Shown piece by piece: positions 36,854 to 48,900 of a stretch of DNA of 64,000 nt; positions within the stretch are counted from its first letter, which is position 1; every line of letters starts with the position of its first letter. Origin of the DNA: Chlorops oryzae (Eukaryota > Arthropoda > Insecta > Diptera > Chloropidae); assembly GCA_020466095.1 (NCBI GenBank), contig CM035806.1, forward strand, positions 138,556,475-138,620,474, given 5' to 3'. A program made the position numbers and the translations under genes. The notes under the pieces are model-generated. The model was given only the letters and a program-made list of their open reading frames with translations, ran no database searches and was not told the DNA's origin.

Positions 36854-37314
36854 AGTCGGCTTCTACATTGAACGATTATCGACGCGATTTTCACAACGAT
36901 TTTTTCAAATTCCCTTTTGAAATTGTCTTCTGTCGGTGTTCGCTTCTACACTACACGATCTGCAAGCAACCGATTTATACTTTGTTGTGTTTTTCTTATG
37001 ACATTCGTTTATTGGATTTATGCGAATTAAGTAAGTAAGTAATAAAATAAGTGATTGTGACGCATTTTAAAATATATAAATTAAATTAGAATGGATTCAG
37101 ACACTTCATAAAAAATTATTCGAACAATTCTTTGAAACTGTTTTCCGTTCTACGAACGGCGGGAAAGGCAACTGTCAAAAATCGGCATGGAAATCGACGA
37201 CATGGCTAGTACAAACGATTTTGACCGCTTCACTTTCGTCTCTCCTCCCTTGCCTACAAACGCAAAAATCGGTGAGTGCTGTTGGCCGACAATCGTCCAA
37301 TGTAAAAGTAGACT
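36854..37314. mobile_element. MITE with AGTC..TACATTG ends
   Basis: Left end AGTCGGCTTCTACATTGAAC is matched by a right end complementary to AGTCTACTTTTACATTGGAC. AAGTA lies on both flanks (36849-36853 and 37315-37319). The 461-bp interior has no transposase. It sits inside hAT-1. Confidence 0.65.
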
Positions 37315-38284
37315 AAGTAGTGCGGTGAGACAAAACGAAGTACATAAAAAAGTACTATAGTAGCATTTCGACAGTACCAGTGCTGCCAAACTGATACAAT
37401 TGTATCAAAAGTGATACTTGTTTTCCAAATGATGCGTAGATACTTTTTTTCGGAATTTGATACCTTTTTTGTTTTGAGGGCTATAATGAAACAATTTTCA
37501 ATCAATGGAAAATACTTGCATTTGACAAAAATGTAAAGATAATCGATGACATTGAGGAATTTTGGGGCAACGTTTCAAGTATGAAAAACACAAATCTAAA
37601 ACAAACACATTGCTTTGTTGTTGCAAAGAAACTAAAAAGTCTAAAAATTTCATATAATTTGACAGTTTAGTTTTAGATTTGTTGTTCTTGTTGTAATATT
37701 GATATCACCTTGTTAAATACACCATTATTAGAACTAAACTAAGAACTAAACCTAGTGCCTACACCTTGAGTTGAAGTATGTACATATGTGTATTTTAAGC
37801 CCGTTTGTTATGTTTGTAAGCATATGAATAGCTGTTTTTGTTCCTTTTTTATCTTTTGAAATTGTGAAAATGAAGACTTAATTTTTTTGACATTGAAATT
37901 TGAAGTTTTTTTTGAAATTCTTATGCGCCCGGATGAAAGTAAAGAGTTTCCATTTCTTAATTTAGTAGAGTTTTCTCAATTTTTTATGGACATTTTCATT
38001 TCAAATTACACTTTTGATACTTTTCTTAAGAAATGGTGATACTTTTTGATACTTTTGAAAAATTATTTTGATACAATATTTTTTGAGCGAGTGGCATCAC
38101 TAGTGTTGAAACGATACCATTTAAGTATCGATACCAGTACTCATTTAATGTATCGAGATAAAGTATCGATACTAGGTAGTACTTGCTCAAGATTAAGTAA
38201 ATTTTTATGATTCTTGGTATTTACACATCATAACACAGGTAACACAAGACTTCAGTGTTTTAAAACAAATACGGCACTTTGCAC

Positions 38285-38832
38285 CAGGGTTGGAACTTTA
38301 CTGCAATTGCAGTAGATCTACTGCGTTTTTTTGAAATTTTTTACATCTACTGCGACACTGCGAAAAGCTTAAAATCTACTGTGATTTTCGTCCCTGGTGT
38401 CACTCGATTTTTTTTTTTTTTTAACAAAACTCCTAACGATAACTACCAAAAAAGTACCAATTTTGGTTATACATTATCAACACCGCAATTCTATTTGTAA
38501 CAAAGATACTATTGTTGTCCTTGTTTAATATCTTGCATTTTCCATTTAAGGTTATATGTCGCGATATTAACAGTTTGGCAGCTGATATAACAGAAAAAAA
38601 TCTTGTCAAAAGTCTTCGCTGAACATTGGAAGACGCGCAATATGGAGAAATATTTACATGAAATGTACTTTTTGTTTATTTATTTTTATTTGTTTTTTTG
38701 AAAATAATAAAATATATTTTTGTTATAAAAACAGATTTGTAATGAGTTTCTTTTTTTACTGCGCAAAATTCAAATCTACTGCTTTTTTTGTTAAAACTGC
38801 TGCACGTTCTTCTACGCGAAGTTCCAACCCTG
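38285..38832. mobile_element. hAT-4: innermost element
   Basis: A 548-bp element, CAGGGTTGGAACTTTACTGC to GCGAAGTTCCAACCCTG, with a perfect 8-bp duplication CTTTGCAC (38277-38284 and 38833-38840). Interior words ATCTACTGC and its complement recur. It is the youngest layer recognised. No transposase. Confidence 0.9.
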
Positions 38833-38913
38833 CTTTGCACTTGTGTAATCCAAGCGCGTAATATGGATCCAGACCTTAGACTTGGCCATTTCTTTTTGAA
38901 TTACTGTTTCTTG

Positions 38914-39068
38914 TCAGTGCTGCCAATAATTTGGCGCAGGTTTTACCTTAAGTTAATTTATAAAAATCCCTTTTCCCTTCCTAAGAAAATGCTTAAGAAA
39001 AATCCATATCAAAATGAAATCGAAAAAGTCCCTCAAAAAGGGAAAACCCCCTCAAATTTGCAGCACTA
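38914..39068. mobile_element. Possible small hAT-like element
   Basis: CAGTGCTGCCAATAATTTGG near 38914 and CAAATTTGCAGCACTA ending near 39068 form plausible hAT-style ends about 155 bp apart, inside hAT-3. The 8-bp flanks do not match, so this is only suggestive. Confidence 0.35.
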
Positions 39069-39244
39069 ATACAAGGAAAATATTACGAGTAAATAGTGAC
39101 CTTAAAGTATCGATACCGCGAAAATACTTGGTGGTAAGTATTGAGTACAAAATATACTCAGTATCGACTAAAAGTATTCGATATCAGTAGTATTTACTCA
39201 TTTTGTTTCAACACTAGGCATCACTGGACAGCACTGTCGCCAGT

Positions 39245-39988
39245 TATTTGCGGGATTTCTTTCCATTAAGACGCAGGAGCTGGGTTAACGCATGCCATAA
39301 ACGAATTTAAGTTATTTCAAGTGATCGGTTGCTTGAAAAAGAAAGCGCTTTTCTTTGTATCTCTTGCGCAGCTTTTGAGAATATCAATCGCGAAAAGATT
39401 CATGCGCGCCAAGACCATGCACCAGCCGATAACGCACTCTCGAAAAAATAGAAATAAATTCAAATCCTAAAAGGAGCATTGACGTGCTGTTATTTTGTGT
39501 ATGCAAGGTGTTAACGGCGTTTCATAGCACCAATGTAGAATCAAAACATAATAATAAGCCGTTAATTTTTCGAACTTGCATTGTAATTGTAATTTTCTAT
39601 GTACTCGTCTTTGTTAAAAAGACGCATTTAAATATCCTGTACACTTGAAACAATCAAGTTTGAAAGTGATAGAGAGAGAGAGAAGAGCGAGCGAGAGAAC
39701 GACAACACCAACGAATTACTGCTTGGCGCGCAAAGAGGAGCAACGAACAAATAGAATAAGAAGGAGAAAAAGGAAACACTAGCGCGCACATCAAGAAAAA
39801 AGAGAGAAAAAAAAAAACGAAATCGGACGAATTCTCATTTTAAAAGCAACAACAAAACCCATTATCACTTGGGAATTTGAAAGTCAAGCGGAAAGAATTG
39901 TCAAAAGAACAAAAAAGACAAAAACGATATTTTTATAAAATATATTTTTTAGAAAATAAAAACTACAGAAAAAGGAGCACGAGATAAA
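39245..39988 (+). promoter_or_regulatory. Cyclin A upstream and 5' leader region
   Basis: This is unique sequence between the hAT stack and the Cyclin A start codon. It contains purine-rich text (AGAGAGAGAG near 39671) and A-rich, ATG-poor sequence just before 39989, like a fly 5' leader. An E2F-like TCGCGAAAA lies near 39388-39397. The start site and any non-coding first exon cannot be placed by eye. Confidence 0.45.
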
Positions 39989-42900
39989 ATGTCGTCGTTT
40001 CAAATCTATCAGGATGCTGGGAAAGAGAATCCGCCGAATTCAAAAGGAAATAACGTTGGTGCAGGCATTTTAAAACAAAAAACCCATAAATTGGTAAGGA
40101 ACTACTCTTATTTTTCTGTGCTCAATATTTTGCCATTTTCAATAGGCTTCAAAATTTCGCAATTATTTCACAATCCTTCACTGTACCATGCATATACCAA
40201 ATGGAACGCATGCGCAGCGGATGACTCTGGCATAAGGTATTGCGCCGAATGCGAATGCGAGAGAAAATTTGTTTATTTTATGCTTTGATCTGCATTTCGC
40301 TTATGCGTCTAATCAGGGAACAGTTGAATTCGAGCAAAATTAGATGAGGCTCTTCTTGAAGTCATCGAATTTCAACCTTGAATTCTCATAGTAAAGCTCT
40401 CTACTCTATGATATTCAATGCTTTTGCTTATCTTCCCATAATCCGCTTTATATGAAATTATCGCTTTGTTGGCTAATCTCCGCTGTAGAACAATATCCAC
40501 GCTCGCCAGCTATGATATCATGTGAACATATTTCCGTTGCAACATTTTTCCATATCTATATGGATCTGTAGGAAGTTATTATAAGGAATTTCATATTCAA
40601 AAATACATGTTCCAGGTTTTACTAGTGTTTTATATACGTATATATATATATTGCATATGTATGTTTTTTTTTTTTTATTGAGCTTTATAAAATTCACCCA
40701 TTACAGGCTCTTCGTCAAGCTGGCAGCAATAATAAAACTATTAAAGATGCCAACATTGGTCCGACCTTTGGTCAAAAGAAATCAACAGTCGTCCCGGTTG
40801 TTGAACAGTTCAAAACATTTTCGGTCTACGAAGATAAGCCTGAGGACCAAAAGGCCCATCATGTTTCAGTGAATAAGCAACAAACAACTAAGTCAGCCAA
40901 AAGTGGTAGTGGTTATAAGGCATCATCATCGGCACCGGCAACAGTATCATCAAATACAGCTACAAGTCTAGTAAAAATCGATGAAGAAAGTGAATTACTG
41001 AACGCACATTTGAAGTGTGAACGAAAAGATATTGCTCCAAAGAAGTAAGCAATATCGTGAACACCTAAAATCGCTAGCCTTTAGTCCAGTTCCATACTAG
41101 GCGACAGTCGTCGCCGGAGACGCATTTTGTTTTGATGGCAAGGGAAGGCCGGAGAAGAGAGAGAACAGTACCCCTTTTTCTTCGCCGGCCATCTCTCGTC
41201 CTCAAAACAAAATTTGTCTCCGGCGACTGTCGCCTGGTATGGAACTGCGGCCCTATTACAGTTTTCGTAAACGCAAAAAAACGCAACGTAATGCAACATT
41301 TTGTAGTGAAATTTCAATACAAAATGTTGCATTACGTTGCGTTTTTTGCGTTTACGAAAACTGTAATAGGGCCCCTGGACTTGTGATTTTGAATTCTTTA
41401 TTTAAGAATTTATTTTTTGGTTTTTTTTTTTTTTTTAAATGTTGTGTTTTGTTTTTCCCCCCCATCCTCACTTCCCTTTCGATATATTCAGCGATCTGTT
41501 GGATAAAGACTTAAATGGAAACAATGATGATGAGAGCGTCTTCAATACAACTCCCATGTCCGTATCGGATGTATTCTCCCCAATGTCAATTGATCGTTCG
41601 AATATATCGATCGATGTCGACGACAAAGAGAATCAAGCTGATTTGTTGCAACAACTACAACTCCAACAGCAAGCCAATGACTTCAATTTACTTTCTAATG
41701 CTAAGGATCAACAGCAGAAGAATGATGGTCAGCAACAACAACAACAAACACAGCAACGTGATGTAATCGACGTGCCACGTAATGATCGTCAAAGATTCTT
41801 TGAAGTTGTGGAATATCAAATGGACATACTGGAGTATTTACGTGAGAGTGAGGTGAGTTTATTAACCAAAACTGAGTTTCTCAAAAGAAGACGTACAAAA
41901 TTGAATTATTGCTTTTTGGTGTTCTAAAAAACAGAATAAAAAAAAACAAAAAACCTCTTCGTGCGGTTGTTGCGAATTTAGCGCCAAAATTTTCCTCATG
42001 TCCTTCTCCTCTGTTACATGCATACCAGACACATGTGTATCTACTTTCGGAGTTTTGTTGGCTTCTTCTGGAAGCAGAGTAACATCTCGAGTAGGTAGAA
42101 CAGCGTTTTATTCTTCTGCCTTACATTATTTTTGGCGCAATTGCAGTCTAATTGCGATATTCTTTTCATACTGAAAATCATTGCAATCGGCGAAGGGACT
42201 CACAATGAGCGCAAATGCTTTGTACTTGGCGCCTTTTTTATTTGTTATTTTCCTGTTTATTGTGTTTTTCTTCGCAAATTGTGCGCTCTTTTCTAATCAC
42301 GACAGCATTGAGCATGATGCACTCTCAGTTTTTCTTTGCGTTTTTTTTTTTTTTTTTTTTTAATTTTCTTTTGCATTGTGCCCTTTGCGACACTCTCACG
42401 ACCAACTCAACTTCCTCTGATCTTTTCAAATGCCAGAAAGTTGGAATTTCTTGCGAAGACACACATTTTTTTTTTACATCATAATGTGTCTGCTCTTTAA
42501 TTTATTTATTCATTGGGTTTTTTTCTGTTTCTTTTTTTTTTTTTTCGTTTCTCTACACTGTCCTTTTTATTAGCTTGAGAATATATGTATGTACGAATGT
42601 ATGTATGTATGTATGTATATACAATGTATATGTATCGTCTTCTCATGGCGTGCTTTCAAGAGTATTTCTCGCTTGGGAAACTATCATAATTACTTTCTTA
42701 TGTACATATACTGAAGGAAGGGGCTCTCACCCTCTTCAGGGTTGAGCGTCGTCTATGTGTCTTGAAAGTCAATTTCGGATTCTTCGTGTTTGTACATCGT
42801 TTTGGTCTGCAGGGCACCCTTCCCTCGAAATATTGAGAATTGAAAAGTCCAAAAGCGGCAAACCACAATATCATTTTTCTATGCTTCGATCTATTCAATA

Positions 42901-45900
42901 TCAGTTCAAGCCATGGCATTTCTCTTATTACTATCGACGTGAACTTCTAGAAAGGAAATTTTTATTCCTAATTCGCGAAAATTATTAAAGAAATTTAGAG
43001 GAACGCTTGTTTTTCAATTCTTTGTCCGAAACCCAGCTAACAATAAAGCTTCTTTGATTATTTGACCTTATTTAAAACGGAGCGCCAAAAATCAATTCGT
43101 TTTGAATAAATTTCTATTCATGTATACATGTGTGCATATTCCATTCCATAATTTGCCTCCAACGATTTCCTGTTACACATGAGGGCTGTCGTTCTCTCCT
43201 AATTTCGTGTTTTATTTAAATAAAAAAAAAAAAAAACACCAAGTAGGAAATTTTTGTTCATAAATATGGAAATATAATTATCTTATAAGCTCTCTTTAGA
43301 CTTTATCAATTGATGGTCAATTGATTGGATAATATACAATCCTATGTGCTTTTTAATTTTTAGTTCCGAGCCCAATGCTCACATTCATTTCCATGTGGAA
43401 TTTCCTATTGGGTAGCCACAGCACTATGTGGGCTTGTTGTTTCCTTATCAATATACGCAGCTGGTTAATGCGTATACAACTCGATTCTCTCTTTCTTTCT
43501 TTCGGTTTTTTTTTTTTTATCATCCTAGTTTTATTCCTTCATTCGCTAGTTTTTTGTTGTAATATATGCGATGCCACTTCATTATTTACACCGAGTGAGT
43601 GATTTTTTATTGGACGTGCTGTCTCGCGCCTTTTTTTTTTTTTTTTGTATCATTTTCTTAATTTCTTTTGTTTCTTTTCGGGCCTTTAGTATAGGTAACT
43701 ACCGACCGAGATAGCATTTGGAAGACTGTTTTATAAGAAAAATCATATACGAGCCTTTTTCGAGCCCCCTTGGTGATTTAAAAGCGATTGATTACATGCA
43801 CGATTAAAGGAAGACTCGAAAATGGCTCTTCAATGTGTTTCAAAAGCGATCCGTATTGAAAGTACAAAAACAACACAGAACAATCGAAAATTAATCACGT
43901 TGAGGATTGAAATATAATCATTCATCCTATTGCTATGTTATATTTCACTCAATATTTTACTCAAAATTGAATTGAATGGAATTTATATAACTCAAAAACG
44001 ACTCGCAAATGATATCAAATATGACTTCCCAAGAAGAGTCGCGTCTAGGGTACCATTTTCTCCCGACAAAACAGTCATATTCGATCAGAAAACAAGCGCA
44101 TTTATGATTAGTATAATCAGCCACGCTACGCGACTCGAATTCGAATCGCTTTTGATCAGAAATTTCATAAAATGTTGGGTGGGATAGGGCCAAATGTGAT
44201 CCTTCGAAATTTTCCTATACTAGCACTACATTTTCAACGTTTTCTTTATTATCTCTGTTCTCTTCAATCTATTCACTTTACTTCATATCTTAATATATAT
44301 TCCTCTTGTTCGTGCTCTTCATACATTCATTGAACAGTGTGCACGATCATACTTACTATTCGAGGGTTGTTTTTTCATATGCCTCCATTCTTGCTCTCTT
44401 CTGTGTATTTTTTTTTTTTTTTTTTTTTTTAGTATTATGAAGGCTTATTTGTAGTTTTGTTATCCTTGCGTAATGCACTTTCATATAACACCGATTTTGG
44501 TGTGTCTGACCTTTTGGGTTTGGAGTTGAAATAGACAGCTGCTGCTTTGTTGGATGATGGCTTGTGTTATTTTTCATGTGCTTTTTTCTTCTTTTTTTCC
44601 GATGTTCATGTTGTACTTGCATTTGGAGTTTTAGTCGTGTTGGCTATTATTAATTTAAAGTTATTGATTTTGCAATTAAAGAATCTCAATAAGTTTTATT
44701 TAAAAATTTTAATGGCGAATATATCAGTCGATATAGCATTATCCTCTAACGTGAAGTAGTATTGAATTGTTTGAAGAATTCATCGGAAATCGAATTTCTA
44801 TACTTATTTAAATTTCTAAGCCTTTCGCACTGCTTCATCGCTAATTCGCGGTTGTATGAAACTAATTCTTTGTAGGCTCTCTTCTCCCGTTGCTGTAATT
44901 CATGTTCCTTGGCTTTCATTTCGCGATCACGTTCCATCATATAAGCATTCCAAGCTTGTTCTTTTATTTTCTCATTTTGATGACGTTCTTCTTGTGCCCG
45001 CTTACAATTTAACTGATCATTCTCGAATTTCAATTTCTCCTCAGTTGTCATACCACGATACATATACGGAAGACGTTTACTAGGATGAATGCAAGATTTT
45101 CCAATAGTTGGATCTTCGGATAATAGATCACTCGATAGCATATTGTAAATTTCGGCTAAATCATCTTCCATTTTCTCGCGTTTCTCACGTTCCCGTTCGA
45201 AGTGCTTTTCTTTGGCCAATTCCCTATTATAATCATTTACAGTTTGACGCATTTCTGAGCGCACGCGTTTCTCGGATTCGGAAATTTCTTGCAGACAACG
45301 TTCACGTTCCTCCAGCTGCAATGCTCTCTCAATCTCAGCTTGACACTTTGATAATTCAGCTTGTTTGCGTTCACGTATCTGTTGTTCAAGCCAAGCACTC
45401 TGTTGCTCAGATTGAAGACGACGACGTTCGGCGAAACTTAAGTCCTCACCATCGAATATCTGTGCACTTGAAACACTCAATTTTGTAGTGTTATCATCTC
45501 TTCGCATTGGTTGCGATTTTCTTAATGCATGCGGATCATTTAAATCGTATTCGCGTCTTTGCTCCTTACGTTGATAGTTACAACGATAGTAATTCATATC
45601 GTTTTCCTGCAAGCGACGTCGCTGCTGTTGTTCCAATTCATAACCACATAAAAGAGCAGTTTGTCTTTCAGTTTCTTCATTATAGCGGCGTTCGATCTCG
45701 AGCTCTTTTGATTGCTTCTCTTTCCGTTCATGCAATTGACCATCAAGAAAGGTGCTGTCAATCTGTGAAAGGAAATTTCAAAAATGAAATTGAAATGAAC
45801 TGAATGAACTGAAGTATATACAAAGATGCTCCAGTTTTTTTTAAATTTTTTTTATTTGTTCTTACTCCAATAATCCTTTGTTTTGTATCGAAAATGCGTT

Positions 45901-48900
45901 TTTTGCGCTCTTCCTCGAACTGACGACGTCGTTGCAGTTTCATGGACTCCTCCAAGTCTTGGTGGGTTATTATTGCTCCATTGAACATTATATTTAATGA
46001 AAAATTGATGAAATCCCAAATGTGTCGCAAGCAGCTCCGTTTACTTTGTGCAATGCAACGTGACGTATATGCTTTGGTCTCTAGGAAACAGTTTATTTTG
46101 CTTTTGTTTCTTTGTACACTTTCTGTTGTTTGTTATTGCTGTTCGTTGCCTTGAACGTACGTACTCATTGTTTCCCCATTGGTTAGTCATTAAATTCATC
46201 CACCGCATTTGCCACAACCTATCTTCTTAAGGTTCTTTACTTAATGGAGAATCCAATCCCTTCAAATAGACTCAAGTTTGTTTTATTTTTTGTTTTACTT
46301 TCAAATTAACTTTTAGTGCCAAACAATTGAAGGACTAACGTAAGGTAACAGGTTGGCTGATAAGTCCCCGGTCTAACAAAGAAAAACACATTTTTTTGTC
46401 AAAATTCGTTTTTATTATTCAACATAGTTCCCTTCAAGAGCGATACAACGATTATAACGACCTTCCAATTTTTTGATACCATTTTGGTAGTACTCCTTCG
46501 GTTTTGCCTCAAAATAGGCCTCAGTTTCGGCGATCACCTCTTCATTGCAGCCAAATTTTTTCCCTGCGAGCATCCTTTTGAGGTCTGAGAACAAGAAAAA
46601 GTCGCTGGGGGCCAGATCTGGAGAATACGGTGGGTGGGGAAGCAATTCGAAGCCTAATTCATGAATTTTTGCCATCGTTCTCAATGACTTGTGGCACGGT
46701 GCGTTGTCTTGGTGGAACAACACTTTTTTCTTCTTCATATGGGGCCGTTTTGCCGCGATTTCGACCTTCAAACGCTCCAATAACGACATATAATAGTCAC
46801 TGTTGATGGTTTTTCCCTTCTCAAGATAATCGATAAAAATTATTCCATGCCCATCCCAAAAAACAGAGGCCATTACTTTGCCAGCGGACTTTTGAGTCTT
46901 TCCACGCTTCGGAGACGGTTCACCGATCGCTGTCCACTCAGCCGACTGTCGATTGGACTCAGGAGTGTAGTGATAGAGCCATGTTTCATCCATTGTCACA
47001 TATCGACGCAAAAACTCGGGTGTATTGCGAGTTAACAGCTGCAAACACCGCTCAGAATCATCAACACGTTGTTGTTTTTGGTCAAATGTGAGCTCGCGCG
47101 GCACCCATTTTGCACAGAGCTTTTTCATATCCAAATATTGATGAATGATATGACCAACACGTTCCTTTGATATCTTTAAGGCCTCTGCTATCTCGATCAA
47201 CTTCATTTTACGGTCATTCAAAATCATTTTGTGAATTTTTTTGATGTTTTCGTCGGTAACCACCTCTTTCGGGCGTCCACTGCGTTCACCGTCCTCCGTG
47301 CTCATTTCACCACGCTTGAATTTTGCATACCAATCAATTATTGTTGATTTTCCTGGGGCAGAGTCCGGAAACTCATTATCAAGCCAAGTTTTTGCTTCCA
47401 CTGTATTTTTTCCCTTCAGAAAACAGTATTTTATCAAAACACGAAATTCCTTTTTTTCCATTTTTTTCACAATAACAAAAGTTGCTTCACAAAAGACGCT
47501 CTATCTCACAAACTAATTGACTTACAGACGTCAAATTTTGACACGAATCATTTGAAGGTTGCCACTATATAAAAATAATATGCATTTAATACTAGCGACG
47601 CCATCTATGTGTCAGACCGGGGACTTATCAGCCAACCTGTTAGTAGCCCACCCCGTTCCTAGCCCTCATCTATTCCTGCTCCTCTCAAATTAAGAAACTT
47701 CAGAATAACGGGTTAAAGAAAGTTTTCTTCAAGCTTCAAAACTTTGATAAACAGCTTGCAACTATGACGTCATATCGTTTAGGGTATCACCAAATATTGA
47801 AAATATTTTGGCGCGCTTTTGAAACTCGCCGAAATTTTTGCAATGTCGGTTTATAATTTTTATTTTTTCAATATCTTCATAATTCATTCACTCAATCATT
47901 CATTATCGTCATCTTCTCCTTCTTCCTCGATAATGATGTACCTAGCTCATCCAGAACCCGCGAATGTCAATAGATATAATTCACACATTTTCCGTAAATG
48001 CTTTTTAAGTATTCACTTAATTTGCGTTCAACGATGTGCTTTACACAAACAACTCGCTTAACGAATAGCAATATTAACAACACCAACAACAAAAAACAAC
48101 GAAAACTTTCAACAATCAATTTATGCATACATATATAACAACGAAGTAAAAATTTCTGACTGGTGTGACTTGACGACTTCCAAACATTGATACCGCAATT
48201 CTGGCTTCAAATCCGAAATTCTCGTCTCAAAAATAAGAGAAAAAGAAGAAAAGAAAAAGAAAAAAAACACAATTTGGCATGCAAAGCACATCGGCTCAAA
48301 AAATAAGACGAACTCGCCGAAGTCACCGTCGCCATCTCCATTGCCGTCTCTATCATTGATGGCAATACAGTCACAGTCGCAGGCTACGAACGAAGCTAGT
48401 GGAGAGAAGTCTTTCTAAAGAAATGTATACAATATAAAAAAAAAAAACCCTAAACGAAAAGAACAAATCTGTGCACTGATTCACTGTTGTTGAGCTTAAT
48501 AGTCTACCTACCTACCTACCTACCTACCTGGACTTGGTTGAGGCTTGCCACTATGGAAATGTCATTTGGTCATTCAATCATTTAATCACTTCACTATATG
48601 TCTTTCAAGGTTGACATGAAAGAGAGAAATACGCAAATAGAAATCGACTCACGAGCAAAAAAATCAAAATTGAGCAATACTCAGCGGTTAAAAAAAGTTC
48701 GCTTAGTCAATAGTACGTTGTACAGCGTCGCGACTCCATATATTTCTTGGCAAATCGAACCTCCTCAACCCCCATGTAAGGGGGCATCCAAATTTCACAA
48801 TTTTGGTCCCACAGAGCTGAAATTCGGAACAGAGCTTACGGTTGTGTCCCAAAATTGGAAAAACTTAACCTTGGTAATGCTCCCACGCCCACTCAAAGTT

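Larger units (their letters stand above)
38101..39216. mobile_element. hAT-3: inserted in the end of hAT-2
   Basis: Ends TAGTGTTGAAACGATACC and ..TTTTGTTTCAACACTA with a perfect 8-bp duplication GGCATCAC (38093-38100 and 39217-39224), which is part of the terminal repeat of hAT-2. The interior carries many AAGTATCGATAC palindromes at both ends and is interrupted by hAT-4. Non-coding. Confidence 0.9.
37378..39226. mobile_element. hAT-2: inserted in the terminal repeat of hAT-1
   Basis: Ends CAGTGCTGCCAAACTG (left) and ..GTGGCATCACTG (right) are flanked by GACAGTAC (37370-37377) and GACAGCAC (39227-39234), an 8-bp duplication with one mismatch. The duplicated target is itself part of the GACAGCACTG end of hAT-1. 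GATACAATTGTATC and TTTTGATAC words fill the interior. It is itself split by hAT-3 ten bases before its right end. Confidence 0.8.
35679..39236. mobile_element. hAT-1: outermost element of nested stack
   Basis: Left end CAGTGCTGTCGTGTTTG, right end ..GACAGCACTG, bordered by a perfect 8-bp duplication TCGCCAGT (35671-35678 and 39237-39244). CAG termini with an 8-bp duplication define the hAT superfamily. Its 3558 bp are mostly made of later insertions: hAT-0 (35753), MITEs (36256 and 36854) and hAT-2 (37378), which landed within 10 bp of the right end. After removing hAT-2 the right end reads like the hAT-like end seen at 29193. No transposase was recognised. Confidence 0.8.

Noticed and set aside
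41074..41514. ORFs on both strands between Cyclin A exons
   Set aside because: They cover palindromic MITEs, and the mirrored peptides arise from the inverted repeats.
45108..45803. Plus-strand ORFs of 98-126 residues inside Cyclin A intron
   Set aside because: They are antisense shadows of the RIB43A-like coding exons.
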